Shown here: positions 23,401-37,146 of the stretch, piece after piece | Layout of the letters: every line of letters starts with the position of its first letter | Position numbering within the stretch: the first letter of the stretch is position 1 | Assembly (NCBI RefSeq): GCF_008831285.2 | Contig: NC_045138.2 | Span: 16,155,934-16,215,933 of the forward strand | DNA length: 60,000 bases | DNA from: Nymphaea colorata | Taxonomy: Eukaryota; Streptophyta; Magnoliopsida; Nymphaeales; Nymphaeaceae | Reading direction: 5' to 3' | Notes under the pieces: model-generated | What the model was told of the DNA's origin: nothing | Databases searched by the model: none | The model's input: the letters and a program-made list of their open reading frames with translations, nothing else | Translations under genes and position numbers: made by a program

Positions 23401-26400
23401 ATTGTTTGCCAGGTAAATTCTTCTGTAGATTTCGAGTCAGGAATTCTACTTCATTAGTTCTACAAACCTGAATTGCTGTTGATCTTTTTGTTACATATAT
23501 ATATCCCATGCATGAAATTTCTCATCATAGTTGATCCCATTTATCTTACTGGCTTACTTAAGCCTTTTCCTTAAGCAAATGTTTTCATAGAGTGAACATA
23601 GGTGAAGTTAGTTTAACAAGTTCTAAGGAACTTCTACAATGGGGCTGCTTTTATCCTTTTTTGCTAGACTTAATCATGTAAGTCCCTCCAAGAAAAAAAG
23701 AGGCCACCACCTGTATCAGTTCCTGTCTCACAGGTGCAAATGCAGGTCTTGAGAGTTGACAGTCAAAAACATGCCTAGACAGCCACCTTTTCAACTGAGT
23801 TGGCCACCTAGGCACCCAAATGAAAAAGTGCTTTAAAATTCTTTCTCTCATATTTATTATTATTTTTATTCTTTTTCTTCCTATCCCTTCCTTTTTTTAT
23901 TCTCATTCTTCTTCATTTTCTTCTCTTTCTCCTTATAACCCCTCCAGCCCTCCTCTTCTTCTTATCTTTTATTTACTGTTTTTGGCCCACCTAGGCACCT
24001 GCATAGTACTTTTTGAAGGTCCGATGCATAGTGCTTTTGACTACTAAGGTACATGTGCAGATATAGGTGCTAACTGCTAAGTAGTTTGAAGGAGCTTGGA
24101 TAAGGAGTATGAACACTTCTAGCTAGGTGGTTGGGCTACAACTGTTATGACAAATATGGAATAATTTATGTAGAGGGTTCTAGGTGTTAGAATCCTCCTT
24201 GTTGTTTTTGCAGATTTTATTACCGGTAAAAATTTCTTTGTTGTATCACACTATTCTGTTTTACTCGAATATTTTTAAAAATGCACAACACACACATGTA
24301 TACGTGTGTGTCTAATTGTCTCAGGCCACTTTTTGACCGAGTCCATTATGAACCAAGCAAACTACAGGTCGTGCTTTTACTTATCACTATTTTTCCCTTT
24401 TCTTAGGCCGTTTTTTGGCTCAGTTAACAAAGGAAGTGCTGTTTGATCTTGAAGCAAGCAAATACCAGGTTATGCATATTCCTAGAACTACTTTTTTTCT
24501 GGTCTTAATTTTAGGGCATAGAAGTTGCTGTTTAGATACTGTTGTTTTTAATGTACTTTCCATATACGGCGTATCTGCTTCTCTACGAAGTTTTTTAAGA
24601 CTGTTTGGAATATGGAACAAGAATCTTATTGTTTGGCCCATTAAACCCAGATATTATTGGTTGATTAGTGAAAGAATGTGAGAAACACAGATTCCCGCAT
24701 GCATATCATATGGTTGTTCAGTATTCATTGAAACAGTTTTACCTTTGCTGATGTTCTTGGTTTTAGCTAATATCCACACACCTAGCAGTGTGGCTAAATA
24801 CCGCAGACATAACACTGTCTCTGGAATTTCTTTCTTTCTTTGTTTTTTTCTGCATAGTTATGAAATGCAAAATGGGAAGTGCGTTAAATCTGAAAAGGGA
24901 AGATTTATAGGATAGCTTTCAAACTTTGGAACACAAGTTCACTGTACATGCTAATGGTGTTAGTCCAATATTTCCTGAAGCATCACTTATAACTTTCATG
25001 GAACCAGAAAACACAGATAAAAGCTTAAATCTACTTTGAGAATCCAAGTATTTCTGTTTTGCTCCACACATGTATCCAGTCTGCTTTCATGTTCGCACTT
25101 CACACCCATTTTGGTGGTCTTAAACTGTAAATTGTGTGCCCTATGCCTTGAGAGAGGAATTTCTTTTGGAAAGCATAGAAGACTTTCTGAGAGTAGTAAT
25201 TTAAATTTGTATGGAGTAAAAATACATGTTCATAAGATGTAACTGTTTATTTTCTATATCACTAGTTCTTTTGTTGGTTTATACTTTATAGTTTATAGTT
25301 TATACTGCTAGTGCAGAATGAGCTATTAGGATATGCTTTTATGGTTGTAGTGAATTGTTTGCTCATGCTTTCTTTGCATCAAATGCATGTGAGATTTTAT
25401 TGCCATTCTGTTAGCTGGTTTTGTTATTGACATTTTCAATATCTGCTGCTTTTTCTTATCTGGTAGTTCTAATGGATCTGTTCTGGCCAGTGAGTCAGAC
25501 TTTGCAAGTAAGAATTCTTAATCCATCTCATTTGAAATGTCACAGATGGCTGAGTATAGAATATCAATCCATGGGAGAAAAAAGAGTGAATGGGACCAAT
25601 TAGCAAGCTGGTTTGTGAACAATGAGATTTATAGTGCAAATGCTGTGTGGTTAATTCAGGTTAGAAGTTCTATTTTGTTTCCTAGCACACATACCTATGA
25701 TATGCTGCTTCTTTTGGGTGGAGAGAAACAAATTTACTGGTAATGTGTTGCATAAAGTAACATAAGCTCATGCATTCTCTACATTACTGGTCCTCTTAAA
25801 CCTTTTTGTCCTTCTAGATTTTAATCCGGTCGAACTCTGAGCCCATAGTTGAGGGGTTTAGCTAATGATACCTGTAAGGATAGATCTTGTCACATAATGA
25901 AGAAAAAAGAAAAAGAAGCAAGACGACATCAGGCTTAAGTTAGGGGTTATCTGTTGTGATCTCTGTACGTGTAGCATGGTCATAGTTGCCAAAAATGCCC
26001 TTATAGTGCCTTTTCTTTCTGGCAGCTTCTATAACGTAGTTAAACTTTGTTATCAAATAAACAGAAATGATTAGCCAAAACATTACACTCTTCATGTACT
26101 GGAATTCTTGTTCATTGTTCAAGCTTGAAATCTCGACTTGTTTTGCACTGTTGACTGGTTGGTGAGAGTATCAGCTAACCTGTATTGATTATCGAAAATG
26201 AGGTTTTTTTTAGTTTATATCTCTTATTTTCTTAAGGGAGTAATGATGAATGCCGACTTTTTTTTGTTGACCTCTGTGGCATTGGGACCAATATTGGCAG
26301 TCATTTTTTGGTAAATCCATCTTGATGAACACTTGTGTAGTGTGTAATGAGGAGCTGTGGACGAAAGATCTTGGAAAGATCTTGCAATGTCCACTTTGTA

Positions 26401-28869
26401 GAATATATATACTTTGCGATCATCACAGAGCAGTTCTTACATAACTTTGCATGGAAGGTGTGATTATCACTTTTCTTGATGTAATGCATTATACGTAGTT
26501 AAAACTTAAAAAACTTAAAATGTCGTCCTTCCTTTTTTTGTTATTGTCCTTTCCTTTGAATTGCTTCTCATTTCCACTACCCTGTCCTTCCTAGTTGACT
26601 TGTAATCAATCATTTGCCTGAATGACTAATGCTCAAATGTGTAATGTAATCTGATGTTGTACAGTGCATGGTGTAACATCCACAGTTGGGGCCAATAATT
26701 AGATATGTATTGTAACATATCATAGAAAATTCTAAATTTATTTCTTTAATATTAAGATCCCATAAAAATGAAAAAAAAAACAGAAGGTCAGGAAACATAT
26801 GAAAATCAAGAAAAATATGTTTTCTATAAAAAAACATGTCAAATATAAATATACCAATGGACATTCATCAATCTAACATAACATAAATTCATAAGAAAAC
26901 AAGGAATAAGCTTAGAATCTTGTACATCATGAAATCAACTTGTTCAATGCAAATAGCAAATGAAAATATGATTTTATATCTCTCATGGTAGAATCCGGAA
27001 GCCCCTCTTTATTCATTTGCAAATCGATCTCCCATAAAGAAATCTGGACATTTTCTTCCCTAAAGTGGCAACATCTGCCACATTCACAACTCCTAGAATG
27101 TCTAGGACTAGGGTGTGAAGGGTTTTTAAAACCCAGCACTTAAAATCAGGTCTTGGCTGCCCCTTTATTCTGCTGCCACCACATTGTGTGATATGGAGTG
27201 TTGTATCGTGTGATACAGCCCTGTATCATACGATGCAGTATGATACAGGTACTTTACATCCCTGTAACTAGTTACAGGGTGCCATAACAAAAGTTACGAT
27301 GCATACAATATTGCTGTAATGTTCTCTTTTTGATTTTCTTGTATCGAACTTTGGACTTGCATTATCAGATATATATTTTTATGATATTTTTAGTCACACA
27401 TCTTTTGAATGTGAGTATCTTTTCCATTTGCATGTTTGGTCATGTTTCTTGGAATTTCTGCATGCTACGTAACTTTTCTAATTAGTTCTTTGGAGCTTTA
27501 AGCAGACATACTTCATTGACATATGGTCTTGTATTTCAGCTACCTCGATTGTATAATGTGTACAAGGAAATGGGAGTTGTTACTTCATTTCAAAACATCT
27601 TAGACAATGTTTTTATTCCTCTCTTTGAAGTCACAGTTGATCCAAGTACTCATCCTCAGCTGGACATTTTATTAAAACAGGTTAGCACGAAAGTTATTTG
27701 TGCTCATGTTTCTTCCTTAACCATGATAGTGTAATTGAATTAGTTGTGTATGCTTACTCCTTTCCAAGTTTTTGTCATTTGTGTACCTATTTTCTCTGTT
27801 GACTGGTTCTCTTCATCTGGTTCAGTTCCTTAAGCTAGCAACTGTACTACATAGATCATTTTTTTTCCCTATGGTATCAGGCACATGACTGGCTTATCTT
27901 GCTCGATCAATTGAAATTATTAATATTTCCCAGCCTTTTCTTTTTGTTTGCAATCTGTATAACTTACATCTTTTTTATCATTGTTATTTTCAAGGATTCT
28001 TTTTGTAATTGTTAAATTTTCAGTATGTTATTTCATGTAACTTTCTAGGTGTGGACAATTTGGTCCTGCCTGTGGAGTAGTCTTCACAATGAAGAGTTCA
28101 ACTCTTTTAAGTCATGTGGATGGTATTAGTCATTGTTGAACAGAATTGTCATATAATATTGGCATTCATGACTCCAGGAGGAATTAAGATCAATGCCAGT
28201 GGCAGAAATCCCCCTTCAAGTTAGTTCTGTGAGAGATGCCAATAATAATCCTCAATTTCTATTAGTATCATGCAACTCTATACTGTTTATAGCTTTAATG
28301 AGAATTTCAGCTAGTTGTGGTTGCAAATGCAGATGAATTTAAAATTTCTAAAAATTTGATCATCTTCCTGATAAAGTGGGAGTCCATGTTAATGATGAAC
28401 AGCGGTTAAGGCTAGTCACGTTGGCTGCTTTGATATCATATAGTCGAGATAATATTCCTGGCTGGTGTTGTTTCTGCCTTAAGGCTTAAAGCCTTAAACT
28501 GCCTGGATTACTTTATTCAAAATTTAACTCAGTTGTTTATTCGATTCCGGGTTTGATTCAGACCCTCCATAAACTGGCTGATATTGGGAAGAATTGGCTA
28601 AATTGCTTCTAATTTGGTGGTTTGGTTTAAATATCTCTGACAAAAGGCCTTGGGCCTGATATTCATTTATCAAGTAAATGCTGGTGAAGATGCATGCAAC
28701 TGGAACTGAAAAGAAGTTATCTGTTGGGTTGGATCCAAATTTAAGTTGGATTGAGACCTGGTTCTGGTTGTGCTCGTTTTTATTAGTTGTGCCTTTCATT
28801 AATGACACTTGTAATTTGTTTATGTTGTTTAAGAGTATTTTCGTTTTCGTACCCTGATAAATGTAAACA

Positions 28870-28926
<57 letters not shown>

Positions 28927-31900
28927 ATGAACGAACACACTTGCTGGGGGTGGTGGCTGGGATTCCTCTTTGATTGTAGCTCTCCATGTAAGTATCTTGG
29001 ACGTCAATCATAATCTAATGTTCTACTTCTACCATAGCGAAGTTAGAGCTTTGTCTGGATATTGCTTCCAAAAGGTATGACCAGAAACTGAAAGAGTCTC
29101 TACTTTTTTGATGTCATGAAATTTCTTATTCTTTATTAATCTATTTTTCTTAAATTAATATATTTTTCTTAAAAGGAACATAAGTCCTCAACATAATCAG
29201 GAGTTCTGCGTTAATGTTGCTTGTTGTAAAGCTGTCTTCTGTATAATTATAATAGACACACACATATAGCTGATACATATATATCTGAAAACCCTTTTAT
29301 GATTTTTCTGTTTTTTGTTTGATTTTTAAAATTTTCACTATAAGATATTTTTTAATTAATTAATTTCACAAAGGATTCTGATTCTAATTCAATTCACCTG
29401 ATTCTCTGAATTTTTATTTTCCCTTTCTCATTCAATTTAAAACCCGATTTTGGTAACATTGATCCGGGCCATTAATTTATTCTGTTGGTAATTCTTCTAG
29501 GCTGAAGTTCTTTCCTTTACAACTTCCATGTGCAATACTCTGCTTTCTGCATTTGGCCTTTCTACTAAGATTTGCTTATTAATCTTCCATTGTACAAGAT
29601 TTTATCTAGTCACAATGAAGTACCGGGAAGTAGAACCCCTGTCTTTTGAAGCTTCTGTACAGTCAGGTCTACATGGTTTCATATAAAAATGCGTGAGGCT
29701 GTGATCATCATATAAGATACTTAACATCATGGCAAAATTTTTAATTGTGGAGGAGTTCAGAACATAATTTTCTTGTGGAGCATACTTGAATCTGCCATCA
29801 CCCCTGTAAGAAGTGACACATTAGGTCTATAGGTAACATATATGAGCCTGTCAAGGTCTAATGATGAGGGCATATGTGAGCCTGTGAACCAGTTCTTTTG
29901 GCATCTTGAATTCTTTCTCGGCTCCTTAATCTCTCAACCGTTGTTTTGGTTGGTCTATACAAGTCATAAGTAGGAGTGTGATTCTTACTTCCTAGCTTTC
30001 TCTCTTCACTCAACGTGTCTAACCTTACTCTTTTAGCTTTGGCGAGGCAAGGTTTTTAAGATTTCATAACTTCTACCTAAGATCATATTCTGAATTAAAA
30101 TTTAGACAGATAGTTTTTCTGCAAATCTCTATGTGTATGTTTTGGACCCATGACAAAGTTATATCCATTTGTTTTTGCTTGTTGATGTCTTACAAATTTA
30201 AGAAGATGACCATCAACTGTTTCATGTTTAAGTTATATAATAACTGAAAAATAGGAGTCGGTGGATCTTCCCCTTTGTCCACATCCTCATATCCTTGGAG
30301 CATAAATGAGAGCTTTGGATTGAAACATAGTCACAAAAAACACGTTTTTTTTTTAAAACATGATTAATTAAATTTCCGTTGAATACTTTAAAAAACGAGT
30401 TTTTTGAAAAGAACGTTGAAAACGAAAAATGAGTTTTTTTTAGCATTTTTTTCACTTTTTTCATTTTTTAAATGCCAAACAGTTTTCTTTCATTTTCTAT
30501 TTTTTATTTGTTGCAAATCTACTTATCTTTTGATGTTTGTGTTATTAGTTTCTCACTTGTTTTATTTTTCCCTCCTTTTTAGTTTTTTTTTTTAAATTTT
30601 TAAACATTTACCGTATTTTTCTCGTATTTTTCCCTTTTTCAAGCTCGCCATATTATATCCAAGAAAAACCTCGCTGTTTAAAACTCCGAAACATTATTTG
30701 TGACTATGATTGAAAGTTCTTCATAGAGGGCAAGGTAGTCAGAAGCACCATCAGCCAAAGTATAAAATGCTATATGGATGGACATTTGATGGATGAACAT
30801 TTGATTGTTGATTCTGGAAACTTGAAAGCCAGCCAAGAATATTTAATGAAAATAATTAGTATAATTTTATGGTTTATAAATACTGAGAAAATATATTTGC
30901 TGTTGAATTTCCTAAGGATGTGCCAGATCTCCAAGCAAATCCACTTGGAACTCAGAAGGATTTATTGACTAATTCACTTAAGGTGGCACCGTGTGCTATT
31001 TTGAAACCTTTGGTTCCATGAACTTACGGACTTTCTTCCTTTCTTTGGTCCTCTGTTTTACATTCTATACAAAACAAGAAAATGGACTCACTAAAATTTG
31101 TTAATGAAGATTTCTTGTGTTGACCTTTAAAGCTATGTAGGAGGTTGTATTATTGCAACATTCGAAGTTCATGCTTATATGTTTTCCTGTTACTCATTTC
31201 GTTATGCTCTCTTTGTTCATTGATTTCATTTTTTATCTCATTTCAGGTTGTTGGCTTTGATCTTGTAGATGATGAAAGCAAGCTTGAAAGATGCCCAACA
31301 AAGCATATGCCTACTCCTGCTGAATGGACAAATTATTTCAATCCTGCATACTCATATTATGCGTATTACTGTTATGCAAATTTGTATGTTCTGAACAAGG
31401 TATAATTTTTTTCTCTGTTTCTTTAGTTTTTGTGTTAGTAGTTTCGGAATGGCTCTTCTTGTCCAGTACAAAGTACTGCATTATTGAACATACAATGATG
31501 AGGCATGGAGTATAAGGAAAACAATTATCAATTTTATGTAATCTAAGATTATCCATCTCAATCATTCCTAAAGCATCTACAGAAAGTTTCTGAAGGGAAT
31601 TATTTCTGGTTCTGCTAAATACTCGTTGACTCTGTCAGCTACAGTAATCGAAGCCCATTCTGGGTTCTAAGAACTAAGAAGTGTGGAGGCAGCCATAAAA
31701 CCATCTGTAAGCTCTAAAAGTTGATAACAACCCTTGGACATGGTTGGTGGGTGTTTTTGTGTGTGGGAGGGAAGGGTTTGAGTTGGGGAGCCGGGGGCAC
31801 AGAGTTGGGCAGGAGGCAGGATGTTAGTAAGAAACTTATTTATATTGCTTCTGCAAGCCCAACATATGCAGTTATTAATTAATCCATGCTTGACTCTACA

Positions 31901-34900
31901 AAGCAGGCATGCTAGCTAGGGCAACATGTGAGTAGAGGAATCTCATACTTGTTAGCACGTGGGTGGTACCAAATCAAGCTTTTTGGTATATTATCTGTTA
32001 TTTGAGTTTTAGTCTAGAAAGAAGCAACCTTAGGAAGAAAAAAGGTGGTACTTGGATTTGAGTGAGGCCCTCTACCTCTAGAGATGAAAAGGGCTAAAAT
32101 AATACCACAGTCAGTGTTGCATGCAGTGTATCATTATCATACAATATGTCGTGTTATGGAATGCCAAAATTGCATATGCTATTTCAAGGGTGTAATGCAC
32201 ATATCATATTATAAATTTATAATAATGCTCCTCATGCCCAACTTTAACACTCTTACAAGTTGTATGTGAGGGTATTCCTGTGTTTGAGGAGAAAACGTTG
32301 TTCGGGGCGAATTTCATTTGGCTGAGTGATTTCATGTTAAGGATATGAATGTTTTACACCTTTTAAATTGCATCTGATTCACCGACAAAATGATGGTCCA
32401 TATTTTATGTTGCCATGCATTTACATGCAGGCACCTGATTTGCATGAGTGATACGCAGAAGAGTACACCTGAAAAAGGACAATAGTGGCAGTTGACAACC
32501 TAGGTCCACCTTTACCAAATATTCTTCTTGAATCGTCAAGATAATTCACTGGAAAATTTGATTGTTCCTGATTCTGAAAATGAGGATGTTACATTAACAT
32601 CATCTGTACTGCCACTACATTAAGAGGAACTTAGTGGAATTGGACAAGCTAGCTAAATAGGAAAACCTAGTGTCGTAGAAGAACTTAGTAAAGTGACCAA
32701 TTTTTACTGCAGATATATATTTCCTCTTACTTCGATTAGTCTAAAGGTTTTGCCATTAGGGCTTTGAATTGAAGAATGATGAAGCTTGCTCTTAGGCTTA
32801 TGTCTTAGATATGGTCACAAATATAAGTTTTATTTCCAAAAAACAACAAAAGAGAAGAAAAATAAGAGAAAAAAAGGCAAAAACCACTATATTTTGAAAA
32901 AATGCCAAAATGAATTTTTTGTTTTTTTTTCCCTCATATTTTCCCCTTTTTCAGATAAATGATTTTAACTATATTTATTTTTTTGAGGTTTCCTTTAACA
33001 TATTATCGACCATTTTGATCTTTATCAATGTTTTTGTAAAAAAAAAAATTGAGAACTCAATTTTTTAGTTTTTTATTATAATTTTAAATATGTTTTGAAT
33101 TTCCAATAAACAAATTTCTAGTTAATACCTGAGAAGGAACTTGCAGATAAAAGCTTGACTTGTGTGACGATAATGCTAATGGGCTTTAAGTAAGTCGATT
33201 TCATAGATACACTTTGATTATTACGCAAAGTTGTTAAATTGGTCTTTCATGCATAGGCACAAATGTCGCAATATTTTTGAAAATTTCGTAACAGAAAAAT
33301 GAAGACAACAAAAAAAGGTAAAATATCGCGATATTTTGAAAAATCGTAAAAAATCAATTTATCGTGATTTTATTGCATTTATTTTTTATTTCGTTTATTT
33401 TTTTTTTAAAACTTTTGTTTCATTGTTTATATCCTCTTGTTTTAGGCATTGAACGTGACCTCTTAAATGCAATACAATACTTATTGGTTTTTCATTTCTT
33501 GTATGTTTACTTAACATTTTTATTTTTTGTTTTTTTTACAAAACTCTCAGATTTTCCTGTGATTTTGTCAAGGAAAACAACCATGCCAAAAATATCCAAG
33601 GAAAACCTTGCCGACAAAAACCCGAGACAATATTTGTGGCTATGCCTCCATGTTTGTCACTTGTTACTTTCTTATAGAACTTATCTAATATGTTATGTGA
33701 TTCATGTTTCTTCCTATAAAAAATTTTCCAGTGTCCTGTTTCTTTAAAAAATTTCATTTTTGCTTGTAAAATTTTCATGTTTTTTTAGTAGGTCTGAAGG
33801 TTTGCAATTATTTTTTTTACTTACACTTAACACACTTAATACCATTGACCATAGTGGGAGTGCTATTATATTATTCTTTCAGGGGATCAGGTTTGGAGTG
33901 AAAATTTCCATGTTTTTTTAGTAGATCTAAAGATTTGTAATTTTTTTTGACAAGAAATACCAGTAGTCGCAGTAGCTATTTTTGACTCTGCATATAAAAC
34001 AATAAGACAATGCACTAATCTGAATTGCGTTATTATCATCAAAGTTATAAGTGGAAGCAAAAACCTGTTTCCTGTATTTCATAATCATGCACATCAAAAT
34101 AAATGGTCATATTTCACTTGCAATACGAGGGAAAAATGCACAATTAAGTGAGGAGAACCTGCACCAAGATTATGCATAAACCCCACCCTCATTTACAAGG
34201 GGGGAGATGTTGACTGAGTATTGCATGATATTATTTTTTATTATTTTCAGTTAAAAGTGAATATTTTTTCTTTTATCAAAATCTAACACGTCAGCTGCAT
34301 ATGACAATTTTTTGGATATTATATTTGATTTCATTGTTTAAGGTATAGTGCCTTGGGCCCTTGAGTAGTAGTTGGTTCATGGTGGATCTGGTGCAACTGC
34401 AAGTTTCTACAGGCCTTTTTGCAGCTATGCTGATTATTAACTTCTTATTAACTCTGTAGCTAAGAGAAAGCAAAGGAATGACCATAATCAAATTCCGACC
34501 ACATTGTGGTGAGGTGATAGTTTTATATCATTTTATGTGCATCTCAAATCTTAGGAGAATTATTTGCACCAGCTTTCAATTTTGGATTTTTGTTTCATAG
34601 GCAGGAGATGTCGATCATCTGGCTGCTGCATTCCTTGTGGCACACAACATTGCTCATGGGAATAATCTCAAAAGATCCCCTGTTTTGCAGTATCTGTACT
34701 ATCTTTCTCAGGTATATTTAGTTTTTTGATAATAATATCTAAGACTAAAAGGCTGATACTGTTGGTAAAGACATTATTTATCTTGAGTTGTCTTTCAGAT
34801 AGGATTGGCAATGTCTCCTTTGAGTAACAACTCTTTGTTTCTCAAATACAATCGAAACCCATTTCCAAAGTTTTTTGCTCGAGGATTGAATGTGTCGCTC

Positions 34901-36017
34901 TCAACAGATGATCCATTGCAGATCCATTTTACCAAGGAACCTCTGTTAGAGGAATACAGTTTTGCTGCTCAGGTTCACACCAGCTAACACTGCATATTTC
35001 TGCTTTCTCACTTACCCTTTTGTTTTCCTTCCTTCATACCCTTTGTTTGTTTGTTTTTGTTTTTTTGTTTTTTTTTTGGTTCCTTTAAAGGTTTGGAAGC
35101 TAAGTTCTTGTGATCTATGTGAGATTGCGAGGAATTCAGTGTACCAGTCAGGTTTTCCTCACTCATCTAAGGTGAGCACCATTGAATGGTATGGCTTAAT
35201 TAACTGTTTTCTTTCCTAGTCTCTGTGGATCTGAATGTGTTGATAGTGGTAAAAGAGCAAAACTGGAAGTTTTGCATGCAAAATATAAATTATATTTATG
35301 ATTTTGAACATTTTTAGAATCTGTATATCTGGTTAGGTGGGTTGGCCTAAAGCCTCCAAAACCGAAGGCCTAGAGTTCAGTGCTGACTCGCTGAGCTATG
35401 GATCCCTTGCCATAAGTCTAAGCAATAAAGATCCTTTTCTAATGGATAATTGAAGGACAATTAGGGTTTTATACTGAGAGGCACCCAAAACAGGTCATGG
35501 TGAATACTATGCCCCTTGCATGAATATGTCCAACACATGGGTTCATACATCATCTGAAAAGGACAGGGCATTACTAATGCTAACTGATGAGAGCAGAAGC
35601 TGTCTCTACATGTTATGCCTCTTGCTGTGTTAGACAATGCATCTTTCATTAGAAGGTTTTGAAGCAAAAACAAGATAAGCACATGTTTTGCACAGATCGG
35701 TGTGTGCACCTTTGCTGAGTGGCTGCATCTCAAGCCCACAAAAACAAGAGCGCCACATGTTTTACCAAAGATGTGTGTTTGTGCGAGAGAGGGAGACAGG
35801 GTGGGGGGGGGGTTTAATCATGAAAATTAATTACTTTAATTATGGATTGCAACTTTAATCATGGTTATTGAATCCGGCAGCTTATGATCTTTTAAACAAA
35901 GTTCTTGGATCAGTTTTGGGTCGAAACGTAATTTTTAAACACAAATAAAACATAAACGTTTTGGAAATTAAATAAAATGGTAAATTGATTTTTGTATAAA
36001 GTGTGACTGTGTGTGTT

Positions 36018-36056
<39 letters not shown>

Positions 36057-37146
36057 ATATATAGTTGCGAAATATGTAGGCTAGAAAAACGTATAACTGC
36101 TTATAAGTCATCCAAGCCTAACTCTCCTTAGTTTACAAAATTGCTTTGGATTCAGTTGAGTATGGTGAGAACATTCTACCACGCCTCTACCGTGGCCAAT
36201 TATCTCTAACGTCACTTTCCGTATAATTGGTCACTTTGCATTGCGGGGTGGGGGGGTGGAGTGGTTGAAGTGGAGAGAGAGTTTACTAATATGGCTGTCT
36301 GGCTTTTGTTATTCTGTTTAGTTTCAGTCTGTTTCTAGCTAGCTTCAGAATTATTCGTTGTGATTTCTCCTGGATCCACTCATCTCATTTGTTTATGCTT
36401 GATCATTAAATATTGTTATTGAGTGCACTATTCATGCATCAAAGCTTAAATTGTCTTATTGCTCCTGCTTTGTGAAATACTGGTGGAGTTTGTTTTTATT
36501 GTAGGCGTAATCTAAATCTGGGACTCGAATATGTATGATGCATTAAATTTTGTGCCAATAGTGCATTAGATACTTGCATGTATAGATAGGTGTGCCTAGT
36601 TCGAGTTTTTATCTTAGGTACTAGATTGCTTTTATGGGCAATTGCTGCATTTGTGGATGTCTTGACTGATTTCAAAATTCAAAGCTTACTGAACACAGTA
36701 TCAAGTTCTTTGGCTCATGATGTCCAACACACCTAGGAGGAAGAGATAAAAACCTACCTGTTTCACAAGTTATTGACATAATGAGCCAATTGTGTTATTT
36801 TATTTCTTGTTTGTTTCTGGTCGGTACCTTCTATGAAAATAAAGATAGCTGGAGATTTGGCTAGGTACTGAATATTTGTCATCCTTCTTGTGGACAAGCA
36901 CAGTCTCATTGGCTTGGGAGGCGGTACTACAAAATGGGCACTGAAGGCAATGATGTTCATAAGACAAATGTACCACAAGTACGAGTTGAGTTTCGGCATG
37001 AGGTAATAGTTTCATGCTTTTTCAATTCCTGAATTTGGAAGGTACTCGGACTTATTTCGACTGGTTTTTTTTTTTGTTTGAAGATGTGGGAAGAAGAAAT
37101 GCGATATATTTATTCAGGACATGCAAGATTTACTGAAGAATATTGA
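17462..37146 (+). CDS. AMPD: AMP deaminase (membrane-anchored, FAC1/AMPD type)
   Basis: Zn-dependent hydrolase converting AMP to IMP and ammonia in purine salvage and adenylate balance; the Arabidopsis homologue FAC1 is needed for embryo development. Exons: 17462-17996, 19342-19508, 19539-19555 (inferred 17-nt microexon), 19697-19869, 21350-21519, 22186-22234, 22330-22454, 22539-22718, 22824-22891, 22973-23115, 24407-24468, 25546-25659, 27540-27680, 31247-31399, 34460-34513, 34601-34711, 34799-34972, 35091-35171, 36904-37002, 37084-37146; about 892 aa. The N-terminus has one membrane segment (residues ~17-40) followed by a very acidic Glu/Asp stretch (~61-122), then a variable linker. The catalytic domain shows THVHH (zinc ligands near 446 and 448), RPHCGE (~712-717) and the SLSTDDP signature (~787-793). 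The catalytic exons are firm; the linker exons between 19342 and 19869 are inferred. Introns reach 3.6 kb and hold transposon debris. Confidence 0.93.
27201..27279. repeat. Palindromic GATAC/GTTAC repeat in AMPD intron
   Basis: Alternating GTATC and GATAC words in both orientations are followed by a perfect 20-bp palindrome, CCCTGTAACTAGTTACAGGG (27260-27279). Similar in style to the GTACC-rich relic in the H+-ATPase intron. Likely a transposon end fragment; class not assigned. Confidence 0.55.
28871..28921. repeat. (TA)n microsatellite, ~50 bp
   Basis: About 25 perfect TA units inside the 3.6 kb AMPD intron, able to extrude a cruciform. Two overlapping minus-strand open frames with Ile-Tyr runs are products of it. 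Confidence 0.97.
30326..30707. mobile_element. hAT-type MITE in AMPD intron, with target duplication
   Basis: A 382-bp AT-rich element starts CATAGTCACAAA (30326-30337) and ends TTTGTGACTAT(G) (30697-30708), a perfect 12-bp terminal inverted repeat if G30708 is counted. It is flanked by the 8-bp direct repeat GATTGAAA at 30318-30325 and 30708-30715. An 8-bp target duplication is the hallmark of hAT elements. There is no transposase coding, so it is non-autonomous. It sits in an intron in no conflict with splice sites. The perfect flanks suggest a fairly young insertion. Confidence 0.8.
32811..33643. mobile_element. Degenerate relative of the hAT-type MITE in the next AMPD intron
   Basis: It ends with a block clearly like the end of the 30326-30707 element (ATATCCAAGG, AAAACC, CCGAGACAATATTTGTGGC, TATG), and begins ATGGTCACAAATAT, a partial inverted match to that end. 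No matching target duplication was found at these ends, so the borders may be eroded or wrong. No transposase remnant recognised. Confidence 0.5.
36018..36063. repeat. (TA)n / TATG microsatellite
   Basis: TA repeat with GTAT interruptions in the intron between the last-but-two and last-but-one AMPD exons. Confidence 0.9.

Noticed and set aside
35335-35410. Possible fifth tRNA-like SINE head on the minus strand (TAGCTCAGCGAG)
   Set aside because: A-box-like word is present but no acceptable B box lies 25-45 nt downstream.
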